Positions 11,956 through 24,649 of a DNA stretch of 64,000 nt are shown here, one piece after another. The notes under the pieces were generated by a model that did not search any database, was not told where the DNA came from, and saw only the letters and a list, made by a program, of their open reading frames with translations. Numbering within the stretch: position 1 is the stretch's first letter; every line of letters begins with the position of its first letter. Made by a program: the position numbers and the translations under genes. The stretch lies in assembly GCF_021155765.1 (NCBI RefSeq), contig NC_060111.1, positions 9,671,981-9,735,980 on the forward strand. Reading direction: 5' to 3'. Source of the stretch: Diprion similis (Eukaryota > Arthropoda > Insecta > Hymenoptera > Diprionidae).

Positions 11956-13210
11956 TAATGAAAATATTAACCGCCATAAGTGGCACAGAATAATTAGGCA
12001 AGAGCTTAGGGCCAGCAGTTTGTCGAAAAGATCTCATAATAGAATCGGGCCTCAAATGGGGTCGTTGCATATATCGGAAATAATTTTTCTGATTCAATTT
12101 AAGTCAGTTTAGTTTAACATTTTAGATATTCACACAATTTTATGGTTTTTCAAAATTTTCATTTGGACATCAGAAACAATGCAGTTTTCAAGTAGTTACC
12201 GCCATGAAATTTCGGTATAACCGTGGATTGACTGTCGCATCGTGACCTGATCACACCAATGATACCAAATTGGAGGTTAGATGTGAGGCGTATGGGTTTT
12301 AGAATTATTGTACTATGGCTGAAGCAGAATAATACAGAGGGGCGAACAGAGATCTACTGTTCTCTACTTCGATTGACTGCCACGCGACTCATAGTCAAGG
12401 CCAACTTGAGTTTTTATTGAGAAAACAAATATCCTCACCTTTTTTTATTTTTAAAATGAAAAACAGGAAAGTGCATGATGTTCCCAACCTGCTTTTAAAG
12501 TTAGAAGATGGCGTAGTTGAGAAGAAAAATGTTTCAAATCACCTAACGACCCCATTAGCTTTCCAGCTTGCTTAATCCTAGTATCGTAAAATCGTGTTTG
12601 CGATTTGTTTAATCCCATACAACATAATCACACCTCCAAAAATTTTATGGAACATTGCCAGTTATTTGCGAGTGCCTTAATTTGTTGTTTATTTAGATAT
12701 TGTCTGAATGTATCAGACGTGTGTCTCATCCCGATTTTAAAACATCTCCAAGCCAGTCCTACATTTGATGCCACAGCATAAGAAACCATTGGTGATAATA
12801 TCTGATATGCTTCTGTAACTTATCGATACATTATAATCCCGAAATATATAATTAGCTCATGCAAGTTTTAGTACTCATTATTTACCTAAAACTGTCGTTT
12901 GAAACTATGGTTCTCAACTTTTAACTAGCAGACGCATTCTTACGATTAAACGTAATACAGGTGTGGTATTTAAACTGTTATAAGGTAATATTTTACGAAC
13001 CTATTGAGCTATTCAATTTAAATTTAGTTTGAAGAGGGGGAGATGTGATGAGCATATCTTTTAAAATAATTGCCTCCTAAAAATGTCAAAATAACTGAAA
13101 TATCTTCAAATTGTGGGTGTCTTTGGTGGTCACTTGTGAGGAGGATTGGTTGGATCGTTGAATAGGCTATTGGTTGTTGGAGATTGTTTATTAATACAGG
13201 TTACGAATCG
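11956..13210. other. Intergenic AT-rich DNA
   Basis: It starts with the 3' flank of the small host gene. I see no further coding exon, repeat family or RNA gene. Confidence 0.4.
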
Positions 13211-13218
13211 CAACTCGG

Positions 13219-13280
13219 GCGTCGTTCACTCTCGAGCGTTGTCGGATCTCGTGCGTCGTTCGCTCTCGAGCGTTGTCGGA
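13219..13280. repeat. Direct duplication of a 28-bp GC-rich unit
   Basis: A 28-bp unit beginning GCGTCGTTC and ending GTTGTCGGA occurs at 13219-13246 and 13253-13280, differing at one base. The surrounding 13.13-13.58 kb is richer in GC than its neighbours. It might be part of a solo LTR or other element, but I could not define ends. Confidence 0.7.
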
Positions 13281-13559
13281 AGACTACTCTCTAAGTTTGT
13301 CGCTTCCACGCTCGTTGCAGTGAGTGGAGAGTTCTTTTTACAATTATGATTTCTTATTGGCTAACTTAAACTAAAACTCCCCCTGGCGAGGGGAAGGTTA
13401 ATTACGGAAAAACCCAGACTAGGTTGACCGTCAGGTTCGCCTAGCCATGCGTTTGCAATTTGCATTTGGCGACCAGATGTTTTATGGCCGGGTCGAGGGA
13501 AAAATCCGAAGGGTTTTCCGAACCAAAAAAAATCTGGCGCGCAAATGTGAGAGCTCGCT

Positions 13560-15900
13560 TCATAGCTTACCTGGTCGCTACACAGTCAATATCATATTCT
13601 TAGTTTTCCTTATATTTTAGCACAGATTGCAACAAACAAGATCTGGAACTCAATGTGATTTATTCAAGCTTATGCGGGCGCAACATACAACAGCTGCACT
13701 GGTTTCACTCGTATTCAGCTACGAATAAATAAATATAGAAATTTAATTTCTCTCTGCGCACGCAAGAATGCATTCGCATTCATTGTCGGCATTTTTTGTG
13801 GTGTAGACTATGCTCTATGACTGCCCACCGCGTATTGGCGTATCTTGTATTGCTCCACAATAGCGATCTAGGCAAAAACATCTGAAATGTAAAAAAATCT
13901 GCCAAATTATCGAAACCTCTTCGCAACAAAAATACAAAAACATTTGGGTGTTGCCAGTTTCTGTCGTGAAATTAGGAAAAAATCGTAACCTCTAGGACTC
14001 TCACAAGTAGGTATACGTCGTGAAGTCAAACCTCGCTGTTTCGTGTAGTGATATCGAAACATCATTCTAATGGTAAGATCGACGTACTTGGCGGGTACAT
14101 TCAATTTATATTTTTTTATTGAAATGGTTATACTTGTATGTGTCGTACGTGATCCTGTGTAACAATGTCGTCTCTAAAATCGACATTTATCGTCAAATAA
14201 ATCAACTATATTTGTTTCGAACACAATCAATTTTGCATTAGAATAATTAGTTGCTAAGAGCTTGTTCAATGTTAGTAACATATCGAATTTGAAATGTTTT
14301 TTTCTGTTACCTGCAGCTTGGATTTATATTTTAAAGAATTGAGGACTTGATGAGATTGAGCCAATCAATCAGTTAGCTTCGAACAAATTATCTTATTATC
14401 AGTTTTGAATTGGACAAATGCATTTCACTATTCTTCTGTTGTATCGATTACCTTTGATTACAGTCCGAATATTGTTGGGCGCGAATGTACATGTAAGTGA
14501 ATGTACACGAAAGTGAGTAAAAATCGAAATATTTTACAGCAAACAAGTAACGACAAGACATTGCACGAATCAAAAGATTTATTGCCACGTAAAGAATTCA
14601 AGCATTCTGTTTCATGAAGCATCGAGTTTCTGTTCCGTGTGATTCAATAAATACTATTCCACGCTGTGAGTATATGTACAATTTATATGATCCAAGTTAT
14701 TATTTCACGTTAATAATTATATTCGATAACGAGGACGAAGATGAAGAAGAAGACAAAGCGCAAAATGGACAGCCTACAGATATAGAGCGCGACGCCGACA
14801 ATTCCAAACGGGAAGACCAAGATTTTGGCAGCAGATCATATATTACTCATCTGGATACGCCCGACAGTTTTCGTATCAAACACCGATGACTACAAACGAC
14901 CTGGTGGCCACTGGGCTTTTATGGCTGTTGGGTTTCTCGTGGGAGTTTCTTAATATATTGTATTCTGACGTCAAAAGAAACAATCGTATGGCCAGATTGC
15001 GATATGAGGCACCCCTACGTCAAAGCGATCGCGGCACCCATTGGAAATTTAAATTCGTAGAAAAGTTTTTTACATATTGAGTAATTATTTGGAATGTTTA
15101 GAATGCTAGTTATATGAATCGAATGTTCTGACTTCCAAAGAATCCAATCATTCGAAAATTCATCACCTTATATGAATACTAATCCAAGGTGACGACAGAT
15201 CCGGGAATACTCAGGTAATTTCGTTTATTGGTAAAAGTCAGGAGAAAGTCAGGGAATTATGATCATCATTGGTTCAAGTGGAAAAATGTACATACTTTTT
15301 TATAAATTGATTCATACTTCAATCGTGCTTCATAAATTTAGCTAAGTTCGCTTTACTAAATGGTATTGTGCAATCCCTCGCCATCTGATTTCTTGACTAA
15401 ATGAAAATATTCACGTATGAGTTACCACAAATGCATGTGTTTGTGTGTGACAAATTTTGCATAGACCTAGAATTTCTAGAGACCTGTGTTTTTAAATCTT
15501 CACGATCATATAGACAGTGAGCTTTGCAACAATTGAAAATGATCCTAATGGTTACCATGGCAACCAGTATAAATTTAGACAACAGTTTGTCGCGATATAT
15601 CTTTGTAACATTATAACCTCAAAAGTTTTGACCGTCGTTGGTGGCAGTAATAAAATTATACCTAGATACTCTACAATCAGGATCGCCTACAATGTGTAAA
15701 CCAGGCAAAAAACCAAATGGAGCTAAGGATAAAAATCATGCGAGAGAAAAATCAAAGCGAGAGCAAAAAGTTATCTCCGCAACGCCGAAATTAGATATTT
15801 TAAATTCCTTGGTCAAAAAAGGTATACACACATTATCTTTATTAAATCCCGTACCATATAGATTGTACCTGATATTAAAAAATTTCGACATTTAGATTCA
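13560..15900. other. AT-rich interval with possible unassigned exons
   Basis: Two plus-strand stretches look more coding-like than background. One is 14614-14889, a 91-residue ORF with an acidic DEDEDEEED tract. The other is 15691-about 15812, a Lys-rich ORF from ATG ending at a plausible donor AAG|GTATAC. I cannot join them into a gene or name a family, so they are recorded here only. Confidence 0.3.
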
Positions 15901-16279
15901 ACCTTTGCTGGCATGCTTTTGTAATCTAGGTAGAATTTTCTGTTTCACGAAATGTTTTCAATTTCAATTACGTTCGAATACATTTTTGATATTGAGACAT
16001 TTTAATTGAATATAAGCAGACTAGCTAGTGGTGAGGGGAACGTGGGCGCGTAGATGAGATAGTATTTGAAGACAATCAACTGATTGTAGATCTAATAACC
16101 AGCATATTTATTGACAAAGCCTGCACGGTACGGCAGAAGGCGGATAGACAAAAATTATTTACAACGGCAAGCGGTCTTATTGCTGGCGGTATGCTTCGAT
16201 ATAATTCAATGAAAGCAAAATAAATTGTAACAAAATAAATAGCAAAAATGTAATACAATATTATCCGGTGCAAGAAACA

Positions 16280-17400
16280 AAAAAACGCAAGCGAGCGGCA
16301 AGACTAATGCTGCTAGCAATTCAAATTCAGAAGCAGTTCGCATACAATTCTAGAGAATTCGATGACAATACAAAAGGGTACGAGTGACGGATACACCGTC
16401 ACGTCGCTTGACGTTAGTGTTCACGCTCCGCAACGACAGCACAGGTGCGCACACACTCACACACAGATTCTTTCTTTCGCAACCAGTGCGCGGCAGGGAA
16501 GCTGCATGGCACTGAGTACTTCTACGAGCTATTCCTTGACATAAAAACGGCAGAAGCCACAGAACGGCAAAACCAGAGTATTTAGTCTTATTCTTAATCG
16601 GCAATATCAAATAATATACAAGAACAATATATCAGCTTACCTGCCACAAGGCTCGCGGGTTCTCACACCAAAATGGGCGACCGGAGCCGACTGGCAACCT
16701 GTTGCGGACTCAAAAATGGCCTGAGGCGGGTGAAAAGCTACAAACTAGCGAGGTTCGCGCTAGTGTCAGCCTACCTTTTACGAAGAGCAGCTCAGGGTTT
16801 CCCGAAACGGCAACTAGGTGTCACAGACAATCAGCGGGGTGGCAGTTAGCCGGCAGATATCAGAAGTACAGAACGAAAGTTTACGATACAACTATATCCA
16901 AAGAGCACAAACGACGTTTCGCGTAACGTAGCGCAAGGGAGGGTGAGGCGGCCGCGCGCTTCGGTGATCGCGGCCCTGCTGTGACGCTACGGTGGTGGTG
17001 ACGAGGGCTGTTCAGGTGTCACGGTGTGTAGGGAGCCTAGGCAGTCGGTCTTTTCGCCGCGCTGTGCTGCGTTTGATGAGGGCGGCAGATTCACTTCCAG
17101 ATTCTCTTTCTCTCAGCGTCGGAGTACCCAAGGGGAGGCTGAGTCTGGTGTGATTGACGCCGGGTGGCGAGGCCGAACTTGTACAGAACTTAGGTGGAGG
17201 CAACAGCGCGACTTCTGGGTCCAGAGCTTCGGAATCCACCCCTGTCGTCAGGGTACCCCTCCGGTTTCCCGCGTCGGCAGCGCAGAGGATGGACAGTGAG
17301 CGTCATCGGCAGGGTCGGCAGCAGCGACGGCAACCTCAGAGAATATATGTTAAACATAGGTAAATCTAACAGTTGTACGAATATTTAATAAACATCTAGA
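16280..17400. other. GC-rich, CpG-rich block without a firm gene
   Basis: Base composition rises clearly between about 16.3 and 17.35 kb, with many CpGs (for example GCGGCCGCGCGC near 16950). ORFs here overlap in several frames, as expected from GC-rich DNA. It may be a promoter, a 5' exon of a gene interrupted by the Copia element, or an unrecognised element. A donor-like CATAG|GTAAAT follows an ATG-led frame at 17290-17360. Confidence 0.35.
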
Positions 17401-17402
17401 GA

Positions 17403-19880
17403 TGTTCAAAAGTCTATGACTGAGCCTTTTACTGTGTGTTGTATAGTCATGGGTGTTCCTAAATTCCTTTTCCTTGTACTAACGTTAATGGCTGATGCCA
17501 CGCTTTGTAATAAAACATTCTATCATCTGAAAATATCTGGTCCATCCTTTCCATAAGACCACATAACTCTAACAGGTTATCGGTCCAGTTTTTTATTTTC
17601 ATACCCCTTTATTACTTTTGAAAATGACTGATGCGGACGGAGCGAATGGCGGCATATCTGTACTACCGGGTATTGGAAAACTGGAAGGGCGAGATAACTT
17701 CAACGATTGGAAATTTGCAATGAAAATGTTTCTCATTCGAGAAAATCTGTGGTCGTGTATAATTGGTTATCCTGAAGGAGACACCACAGCTCCAGGGATC
17801 AGGGAGCGCAAGGACATGAAAGCGATTGCAAACATTTGCCTCATGGTCAAGCCGACTGCTTATGCTCGCGTCAGGTTTGCAACAACAGCAAAAAAAGGCT
17901 GAAATAATTTGGAGTAGGCGCATGAAGACAAAGGTATGACGAGATGTATCGGACTGCTGAGATCATTCTGCTCTACTAAGTTAGAAAACTTCGACTCGAT
18001 GGAGGGCTACGTCAGTGGGGTGTTATCAATTGCTCAGAAACTTGAAGCAATGACTAAATCCATAGATGACGAACTGATTGGTGCCATGCTGTTACAAGGT
18101 CTACCTGCTGAATTTGATCCCATGGTGATGGTTCTCGAGGGTAGCGGAACAAAATTAACGAGCGACTTTATAAAATGCAAGTTAATGCAAGATAACAAAT
18201 GGGTTAAGGAACCTGCTGGTGATTCTACGCTTATGGCTAAAGGCAAGCCTGTCAACAAAGCAAAGAAGAAGAAACCTACCTGCTGGACTTGTGGAAAAAA
18301 GGGTCACGCGAGAAACCAATGTCCTACTTTGAAGACATCTTGCGGCGGGTCAGAGACTACATCAAACAATAAAGACACGTCAAAGCCAAGGGACCGGGCA
18401 CTGCTGACAGCGTTAGGATTGACAACTAACTCGAGTGACTGGTATATAGATTCCGGAGTCACGGCCCATATGTCATCGAGAAAAGACTGGTTAGTCAAGT
18501 ACCAAAGCAACTTAAATTCTGGACTTGAGGTAACTGTAGCTAACATTGAAAAGATATACACTCAAGGTATTGGAGACGTAAATGTAAGTCTTCAAATTGA
18601 ATCGAATGTAAAGTCTATTTCGAATGTTTTGTACGTTCCCAAACTTAATGCCAATTTGCTATCAGTTAGTAAACTTGTTAGTAATGGTTTTGTAGTTGTA
18701 TTCGATAAGAAAGGCTGTAAATTAGTTGATGAAGATGATTGTGGTATAAAAGGAGACGTTTTAGCAACGGCCTCAACACGTAATGGTACTTATCGGCTTG
18801 ATGTAAAACATGAGGAGGCAAAAGTCAGTCTGTTAAGTGATCAGGATTTATGGCATCTGAATTTAAGAAGCATGAAACTTCTTAAAAACTCTTTAGCCAC
18901 AGGCATTGAATATGAAGAGGCCCAAATTGAGAAACCCTGTGTTGCTTGCCTCGACGGAAAACAACGAAGACAACCGTTTCCGAAGAAAGGAGGCACAAGA
19001 GCCAAGGAAATTCTGGAACTGGTGCATTCGAATCTTTGTGGGCCGATTCCAATAAAATCATGGAGCGGAGCAAGGTACATGATGACACTAACAGATGATC
19101 ACTCTTGTCTACTTTATTAAATCAAAGACTGAAATCAAGGACTGTTTCACGAACTTCAAAGTGATGGTAGAAACAGAAACTGTATGGAAGTTGAAAAAAA
19201 TTAGATCAGACAATGGTACCGAATATGTGAACGCTGATTTTCAGTCATATCTAAAGACGGAGGGAATACAACACCAACTCACTGTTCCATACACACCGGA
19301 AGAAAACGGAGTAGCCGAGCGAGTCAACAGGACTATTCTAGAAAAAGTCAGGTGTATGATGTCGACTGCGAGATGCGACAAACGCATGTGGGCAGAAGCA
19401 GCAAACACCGCAGTTTTTCTAATGAATAGATCACCTCATAAATCTGTTGAAGGAGCTACCCCCGAAGAAATATGGACAGGTGAGAAAGTAGCATTGGACG
19501 ACCTAAAAGTTTTTGGATGTGATGCGTACATGCACATACCGAAAGAAAAGAGAGATAAGCTCGACAAAAAAAAAACAGAGAAACTAATATTCGTTGGCTA
19601 TTGTTATGAAACAAAAGACTACAGATTGTTTGATCCAAAGAACCCAAAGAAAATAACCAAAGTTCGAGATGTGGAATTTGATGAAAGAACAATTCAAGTG
19701 GACAGAACAGAAGACGTAAAAACCAGAACCAAAACAGAAGAATATGAGTTGTTACCTGTATGAAAATTCTGATGTTGAAATTCAAGAAAATATGTCTTGA
19801 GGTCGATTCTGAAAATGAAAACGACGTCGAAATTGTCCAGGATCAACCAGTTCTGCAAGAAAGACCACATAACTCTAACA
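17403..19880 (+). mobile_element. Defective Ty1/Copia retrotransposon, RT and most of 3' LTR deleted
   Basis: A 5' LTR-like sequence ends at 17574 with ...CTCTAACA. It is followed at once by GGTTATCGGTCCAG, which resembles the internal initiator-tRNA priming site used by copia elements. Gag, protease and integrase follow, but reverse transcriptase and RNase H are absent. The last 20 bases of the LTR reappear at 19861-19880, right after the end of the coding sequence. A large internal deletion therefore removed the end of pol and most of the 3' LTR. A poly(A)-like AATAAA is in the 5' LTR near 17510. The 5' edge at 17403 (TGTTC) is tentative. Confidence 0.85.
17618..19763 (+). pseudogene. Copia Gag-protease-integrase ORF (broken)
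   Basis: The Gag start carries KLEGRDNFNDWKFAMKMF, typical of Copia Gag. Two in-frame stops lie between 17900 and 17920. The frame then continues through a zinc knuckle CWTCGKKGHARNQC (near 18280) and a protease motif WYIDSGVTAHM (near 18440), and reaches the integrase. The integrase zinc region has lost a His (LRS where LGH is usual). Its first catalytic Asp is Asn (codon 19031-19033, in VHSNLCGP), and a frameshift occurs near 19100. After the shift come IRSDNGTEYVN and the region that holds the catalytic Glu, ending near 19763. It cannot be active. Confidence 0.9.
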
Positions 19881-20239
19881 ATATTTAGGGGGCAACAAAG
19901 GGCATTAGAACTAGTACAAAAAGCTTAAAATTAACGCGGGTTGTCATTCTGTGCGGAACGGCAGGATGTCCCTTGCTCTTTGAGAGCTATTCGCGGCCGT
20001 CTGGGAGTGGAGGTGCGGGTCGGTGACGGGCTGGAAACTATAAGTTAGGATTGTTGTTGCAGTACAAAAAAAAAATACAGAGACAACTGTACTCTTCAGA
20101 GAAGTGTAACTACGCACAAGTTATAATCGACCTTTTCCCAAAACTACGAAGCCCTGTCGGAATTCATGGTTATGTAAGTCCTCCGTAACAAGCAAACCCT
20201 TGATACTCTGAATATGCGGACCAATACTCTCATTGAATA

Positions 20240-22075
20240 ATGTGTACCTCTGGAAAATGTACTTATGAAAATGTCAATTTATTTCTCCAGGAACAGTACT
20301 ATGATCCGATCAACAAAACTGGATATCTGTCAACGCGATTATGCAATGCTCTACGGACCTCCATTAAAGCTTCTTTAAAGAAAAAACAAGCACATATTCC
20401 TGAAAAAAGAGTTGAAAAAGTACTCGAAACTGAAGCAGTAAAATATGCTATCTATTTTCTACAAAATGCAGTTCCTCATGAACAAAAAGATCTGATAATA
20501 CAAAAGACAAAGAAAACTTTTGATGTAAGAAGACAAAACTAGATGAATGAAAAATTTTTCTCCCATTTTCCCCGATTTAAAGATGTTCTGGGGCTGGTAA
20601 TTTTCCATTCACTAAGATGATAGACAGAGATTTTTCATTGTGCTTTACATAAAAATTTTTTGTTTTATTTTGTTTTCCCAGATCGATATTGAATTTGGAA
20701 TGCTCTTTCCACAACTTTCTGATGTTTTCATTCGATTATATCCAGATGATGCAAATGCGATTTTAACTCTATATTCAAAAGAAGGTCGGAACAAAGGCGT
20801 ATTAGATTTGTATACAGTTGTGATTCAGTTTCCACGTTTTATTTTTTTTTTAATTATCTTTAAATGATTCCTTGTTCATCTTTGAAATATATTCGGTTTA
20901 GTCTGGGATCGAATGACAAATTTATAACTAGGGAGTAAGAACGGCAATCACAAAATCGGTGCGTTCTACTTTTCTTTGAATAACTTGCCTATGCGTATAA
21001 ATTCGAATTTGGATAACATCCATTTACTAGCACTCTGTTATAATATCGATATCAAACAATTTGGAATCAATCCTGTCTTAGATGTCATCGTAAAAGACAT
21101 TCGAATTTTAGAAACGTGCGGTATTTTCGTTGAGGGCATGAATACTCATATTCGAGGTACTGTTGCATTTATGAGTCATGATAACTTGGGTGCTGCGCTT
21201 CTATTTCACAGTCTATAACACAGTCATTTCAATCCAATTATTATTGTAGATTTCGTGCAATGAATAAACAGCAGGCAGCATATGCATCCACTTCAGAAGC
21301 CTCATTGTTACGTTCCAAGTTTAATGTTAAATTTGAAAAAAATTAACAAACCAACCAGTAGTGGAATCAATTTCTCTGCAGATATCATAAATAAAAGTAG
21401 TTTGAACGACTTACATAGTTTTTATTTATGGGAAAATCACAGCGTGGATCTTGTGCACGATATTTCACATGGGGTCAGCCAACCCAAAGTAAGGAGTTTC
21501 TTTGAAGAGTTTAGACAAGTTTAAATACCTTCCCTTATCAGATTTGAACCAGCGGATTGCTGCATTTGATTACAGCTTATCAAATATGGAAAACAAACCA
21601 AATTCAGTCAGTTTTACTACGAGCTGAATTGGCCAAACAGCTGCACAAACTCATTGTTTAATGATTTTCTTACCTTTAATAATTGAAGATATAATTAGAA
21701 TAAATGTTGAAGTTTATGCAAAGTGGAAGGTGATTCTATTGTTAATTAAAATTTTTTAAAATAACATCAACCCCAAAAATAGATCATCAGATTATAAACT
21801 ATCTCAGAAATCTCATAAAAGAGCATCATTCAATGTACGTGAAGACGTATGATACTCACTTGCGTCCCAAGCATCACTTCATGACGCAATACCCGAAGAT
21901 TATTAAAAAAATGGGTCCCGTGCGTGCTAGCTGGATCATGCGGTTCGAAGGGAAACATCAATTCTTTGTAGATTTAACTCAAAAATTTCAAAGATGTCTG
22001 CTACAGTCTTTCTGTACGTCATCAATAGTATATTATATACTTGGAATAACACAATTTCTCTTGACAGCCCACCTT
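20240..22075 (+). pseudogene. Transposase-like gene of a DNA transposon (family not assigned)
   Basis: Consecutive plus-strand segments read like one long protein found repeatedly in animal genomes as a transposon-encoded product. They are an N-terminal part (20240-20524), a segment after a good acceptor at about 20681, a part with NSNLDNIHLLALC and DNLGAALLF (about 20940-21210), and then DLVHDISHGV (about 21450). The last is RPKHHFMTQYP...WIMRFEGKHQFF (about 21840-21990). The donor TTTGAT|GTAAGAAG at 20525 and the acceptor GTTTTCCCAG look like a retained intron. Later parts lie in different frames and have stops between them, so the copy is probably dead. I know the family pattern but not its superfamily name. 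Confidence 0.6.
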
Positions 22076-22229
22076 TGATGACAAATTTCAGGTGCGAATA
22101 TTTGAAAACGAATATTCATTGTGGATTAATATCTAACCATACGAAAATATCAGAGAAAACACTTTTCTTCTTTGGTAAAAATATTCTTTACCGTGGAGCT
22201 ACTTTGTCTGCAAACTAGTTAGTGTGCGT

Positions 22230-23170
22230 AGGTTTTGCAAATAAATTACCCATTTTTGCAAAAGCTTTCAGTTTCTTTTCTTCTAACAATAAAACCTATG
22301 GTGTTTCCCAACCACATAAGGTATCAAGAGTTTCAAAAGATCACGTTGGATATGATATATCTCTACAGACGAATAATTTAAATGTAATTGACGTATAAAG
22401 TATTCCTTATTGTAAGCAGGTAGAGGTGTACGATGCCTATGGTCACTAATGTATCAAAACCGAATAGTTTTTGTACCCTTAAGTAATGGAAATGTATTAT
22501 ATTTTATTAGAAATTTTTTCATTATAAAATGATGACAGTAATAATAACAATTATAAATAAAACTTGAAATAAACAAATTCACTTACTCTTTCACTATAAA
22601 TAATTGGAATTCGGAGAGAGGGAAGTCGAAAGTAGTACAAGGTAATTGCAACAGACATTAAAAAATTATTATTTAGTCGGAAAAATAATTTTATTTCTCA
22701 TATTCGTACAATAAATTATCAAGTATTGTATTACTGTGGAAAAAAAAATTATTCTTTCAACTAGTCCATTATAATTTTTCAGTGCATGTTACAATTGCTC
22801 CCTGCTATTTTTCGCACCCTTCTCCAATAATAATTAGATAACATAAAGAAGAAGTGGAATTAACATTTTCAAGTAGTTAGGAATAACATGAAAAGTAATT
22901 TAAAGTTGGCATGAAATTTGATTACTTCAACATTTGAAATTAGTGAATTTCAGTGAATCTGCATGTTAGACTAACATAAGTCAAATATCAATTTCAACTG
23001 TACTTTCAGTTTATTTGACTCAGGTGTCATTCATTATGAACATTCAATTGTTCTGAATTTGACCGATTAATTATGTATCATTGACACATGATTTGCGTCA
23101 AGTGGAACTACAAATATGTTGGAATTTCAACTTAAATCTCATGTTGATTGTTTACATATCATGTTTCTGT
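22230..23170. other. AT-rich DNA, nothing recognised
   Basis: No ORF of note and no repeat structure seen between the transposase-like gene and the Maverick-like block. Confidence 0.4.
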
Positions 23171-23178
23171 AAAATTAA

Positions 23179-23487
23179 CTAAAAAAAGTTAGTGGACCTA
23201 ATGGGACATACGAAATAAGTTAAAATTGACATATTTTTTCCAACAGTGTGATTACTTCTGTTACGCGCGCGCACCGGTTTGAGGATCTCATTGATTCTCG
23301 TTATGCGCTCTTGATGCTCTTCTTTTATGGTATTGAGAACTTTTAGGGGAACAGCATCGCTGGGCTGCTGAGGATCGGCTATGTTACACAATCGTTTATC
23401 GTCCAAATCGTACTGATTTTTGAGAGTGATTCTAAATCCAACGCCTGGAGGTCCACGAATATATTTTTTACCCCCACCACGGCCCAA
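23179..23487 (-). pseudogene. Fibre-like small ORF of the Maverick/adintovirus-like block
   Basis: The ORF begins Gly-rich (GRGGGKKYIRGPPGVGF) and contains a segment of the form KRLCNIADP...SDAV, a spacing seen in shaft repeats of viral and phage fibres. The first codon is TTG, so the original start may be lost. I recognise the sequence type as one that accompanies PLA2 and capsid genes in insect Maverick-like elements. A receptor-binding fibre role is inference. Confidence 0.5.
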
Positions 23488-23566
23488 CTGTCGTCCAAAT
23501 ATATCTACCGGACCAAATATATATACCTACTGGTCACCGAATGAATGACGAATGTATGCTGAGCTA

Positions 23567-23859
23567 TCACTGATAAATGATTCCAGCTTCACGTAGCTCC
23601 TCAATAATACCGACTATTTCGTTGGAATGGCCGGTATTTCCCGCAGCCTGCAACGCCATAAGTAGTAGTAGTCTATTATTAAGTAATCTACTTCTTGCCT
23701 CTCCTTTCGCGCAATCGCATAGTCGAGTAAGCCTTTAACTGACTTTTTCGGCGAGCCGAGATGTTGTGCAATGAAATTTATATACTTTGCACTTTTTGGA
23801 TCGTCGTGAAGACTTTCACGTGAGAAACGCGGCGGTAGTTTGCTAAACAAAATCATCAA
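23567..23859 (-). pseudogene. Unnamed ORF of the Maverick/adintovirus-like block, frameshifted
   Basis: It starts at Met 23859 and reads about 70 residues (SKLPPRFSRESL...). A frame change near 23660 then moves the sensible sequence (ending ELREAGIIYQ) into another frame that stops at 23567. Its first codons overlap the start of the PLA2-like ORF on the other strand, so the two genes diverge from a shared 20-bp stretch. The function is unknown. Confidence 0.5.
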
Positions 23860-24199
23860 TTATCTCCCAGTTGAATTGCACGTGCCTGGGTATCAGTACT
23901 GCGGACCCGGAACTAAATTGGTCAAGAGGTTGGCATGCGGCGATCCGGGTATCAATCCACTGGACGCTGCATGTAAAGATCAAGACATTGCATATGCAAA
24001 GAATCAGGATATCGCTGCGAGAAATCTGGCCGACAAAGTGCTTGCCGAGAAGGCGTGGAATCGTGTTTTGGCCAAGGACGCTGGTGTGGATGAAAAAGCT
24101 GTAGTGTGGGGAGTCACCAAGGCCATGAAAGCTAAATCTAAACTCGGTATGGGTTTAGCAAGGAAGCAGTCGAAACTTGGAACCGGCGCAAAGTCATAG
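23840..24199 (+). pseudogene. Phospholipase A2-like domain protein (parvovirus VP1-type PLA2), catalytic His lost
   Basis: The calcium-loop motif YCGPGT is present near residue 20 and the helix motif DxxCxxxD follows as DAACKDQDIAYA. In PLA2 domains of this type the residue before the catalytic-dyad Asp is His; here it is Gln (codon 23981-23983), so the dyad is incomplete. In active relatives the domain breaches endosomal membranes. The ORF begins with TTG rather than ATG. The remaining 60 residues are Ala/Lys-rich. The block context favours a Maverick/adintovirus source over a densovirus. Confidence 0.75.
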
Positions 24200-24620
24200 A
24201 AAAAAACCCACAACGGATAGGAAGACTAATCAGCAGAAGAGGATAATCGATCTTAAATCTATCATTAGGGTTGCAAAGGTCTCCATGCGACAGGACCATA
24301 AAGTTGTCGGGTCTGCGTTGGCCGGTGTCCGTGCAGCTGCGCGTGGGGCAGGGAAGTATGTTCGTGTGCCCCGTGTTATACCCGTGCCCGAAAAAATTGG
24401 CGGCATCCTACCCTTTCTCATCCCAATTCTGGCTGATCTAAGCGCAACGGGGGCTGTAGCAGGTGGTGCTGCAGGTATAGCTAAAGCAGTCAACCAGGCG
24501 AGCACCAATAAACATCAGTTGAGCGTTGAACATCACCAAACGACACACCGCATCAATGGAAGCGATTGCGTTGGGCAAGGGATTATACCTGAGACCCTAC
24601 CGCAGTGGCATGGGTCTGTA
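24177..24620 (+). pseudogene. Ala/Gly-rich hydrophobic minor structural protein, frameshifted
   Basis: A basic N-terminal part is followed by a hydrophobic Gly/Ala stretch (GGILPFLIPILADL, AGGAAGIAKAVNQA). The frame changes near 24545, after which a different frame reads two near repeats of a GLYLRP motif ending near 24618. This hydrophobic-then-GLYL layout is typical of a small protein next to the protease in insect Maverick-like elements. It is broken by the frameshift. Confidence 0.6.
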
Positions 24621-24649
24621 CTTACGACCAGCATAAAACTAACAAAGAT

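Noticed and set aside
13130..13590. Solo LTR
   Set aside because: TG...CA-like ends can be drawn but no convincing target duplication or second copy is present.
17024..17388. Arg-rich ORFs in the GC-rich block
   Set aside because: Several frames overlap, as expected for GC-rich DNA; no motif supports any of them.
23840..24199. Endogenous densovirus VP1
   Set aside because: The PLA2-type domain is shared, but the neighbours (adenain-like protease, capsid-type gene, fibre-like ORFs) fit a Maverick/adintovirus-like element.
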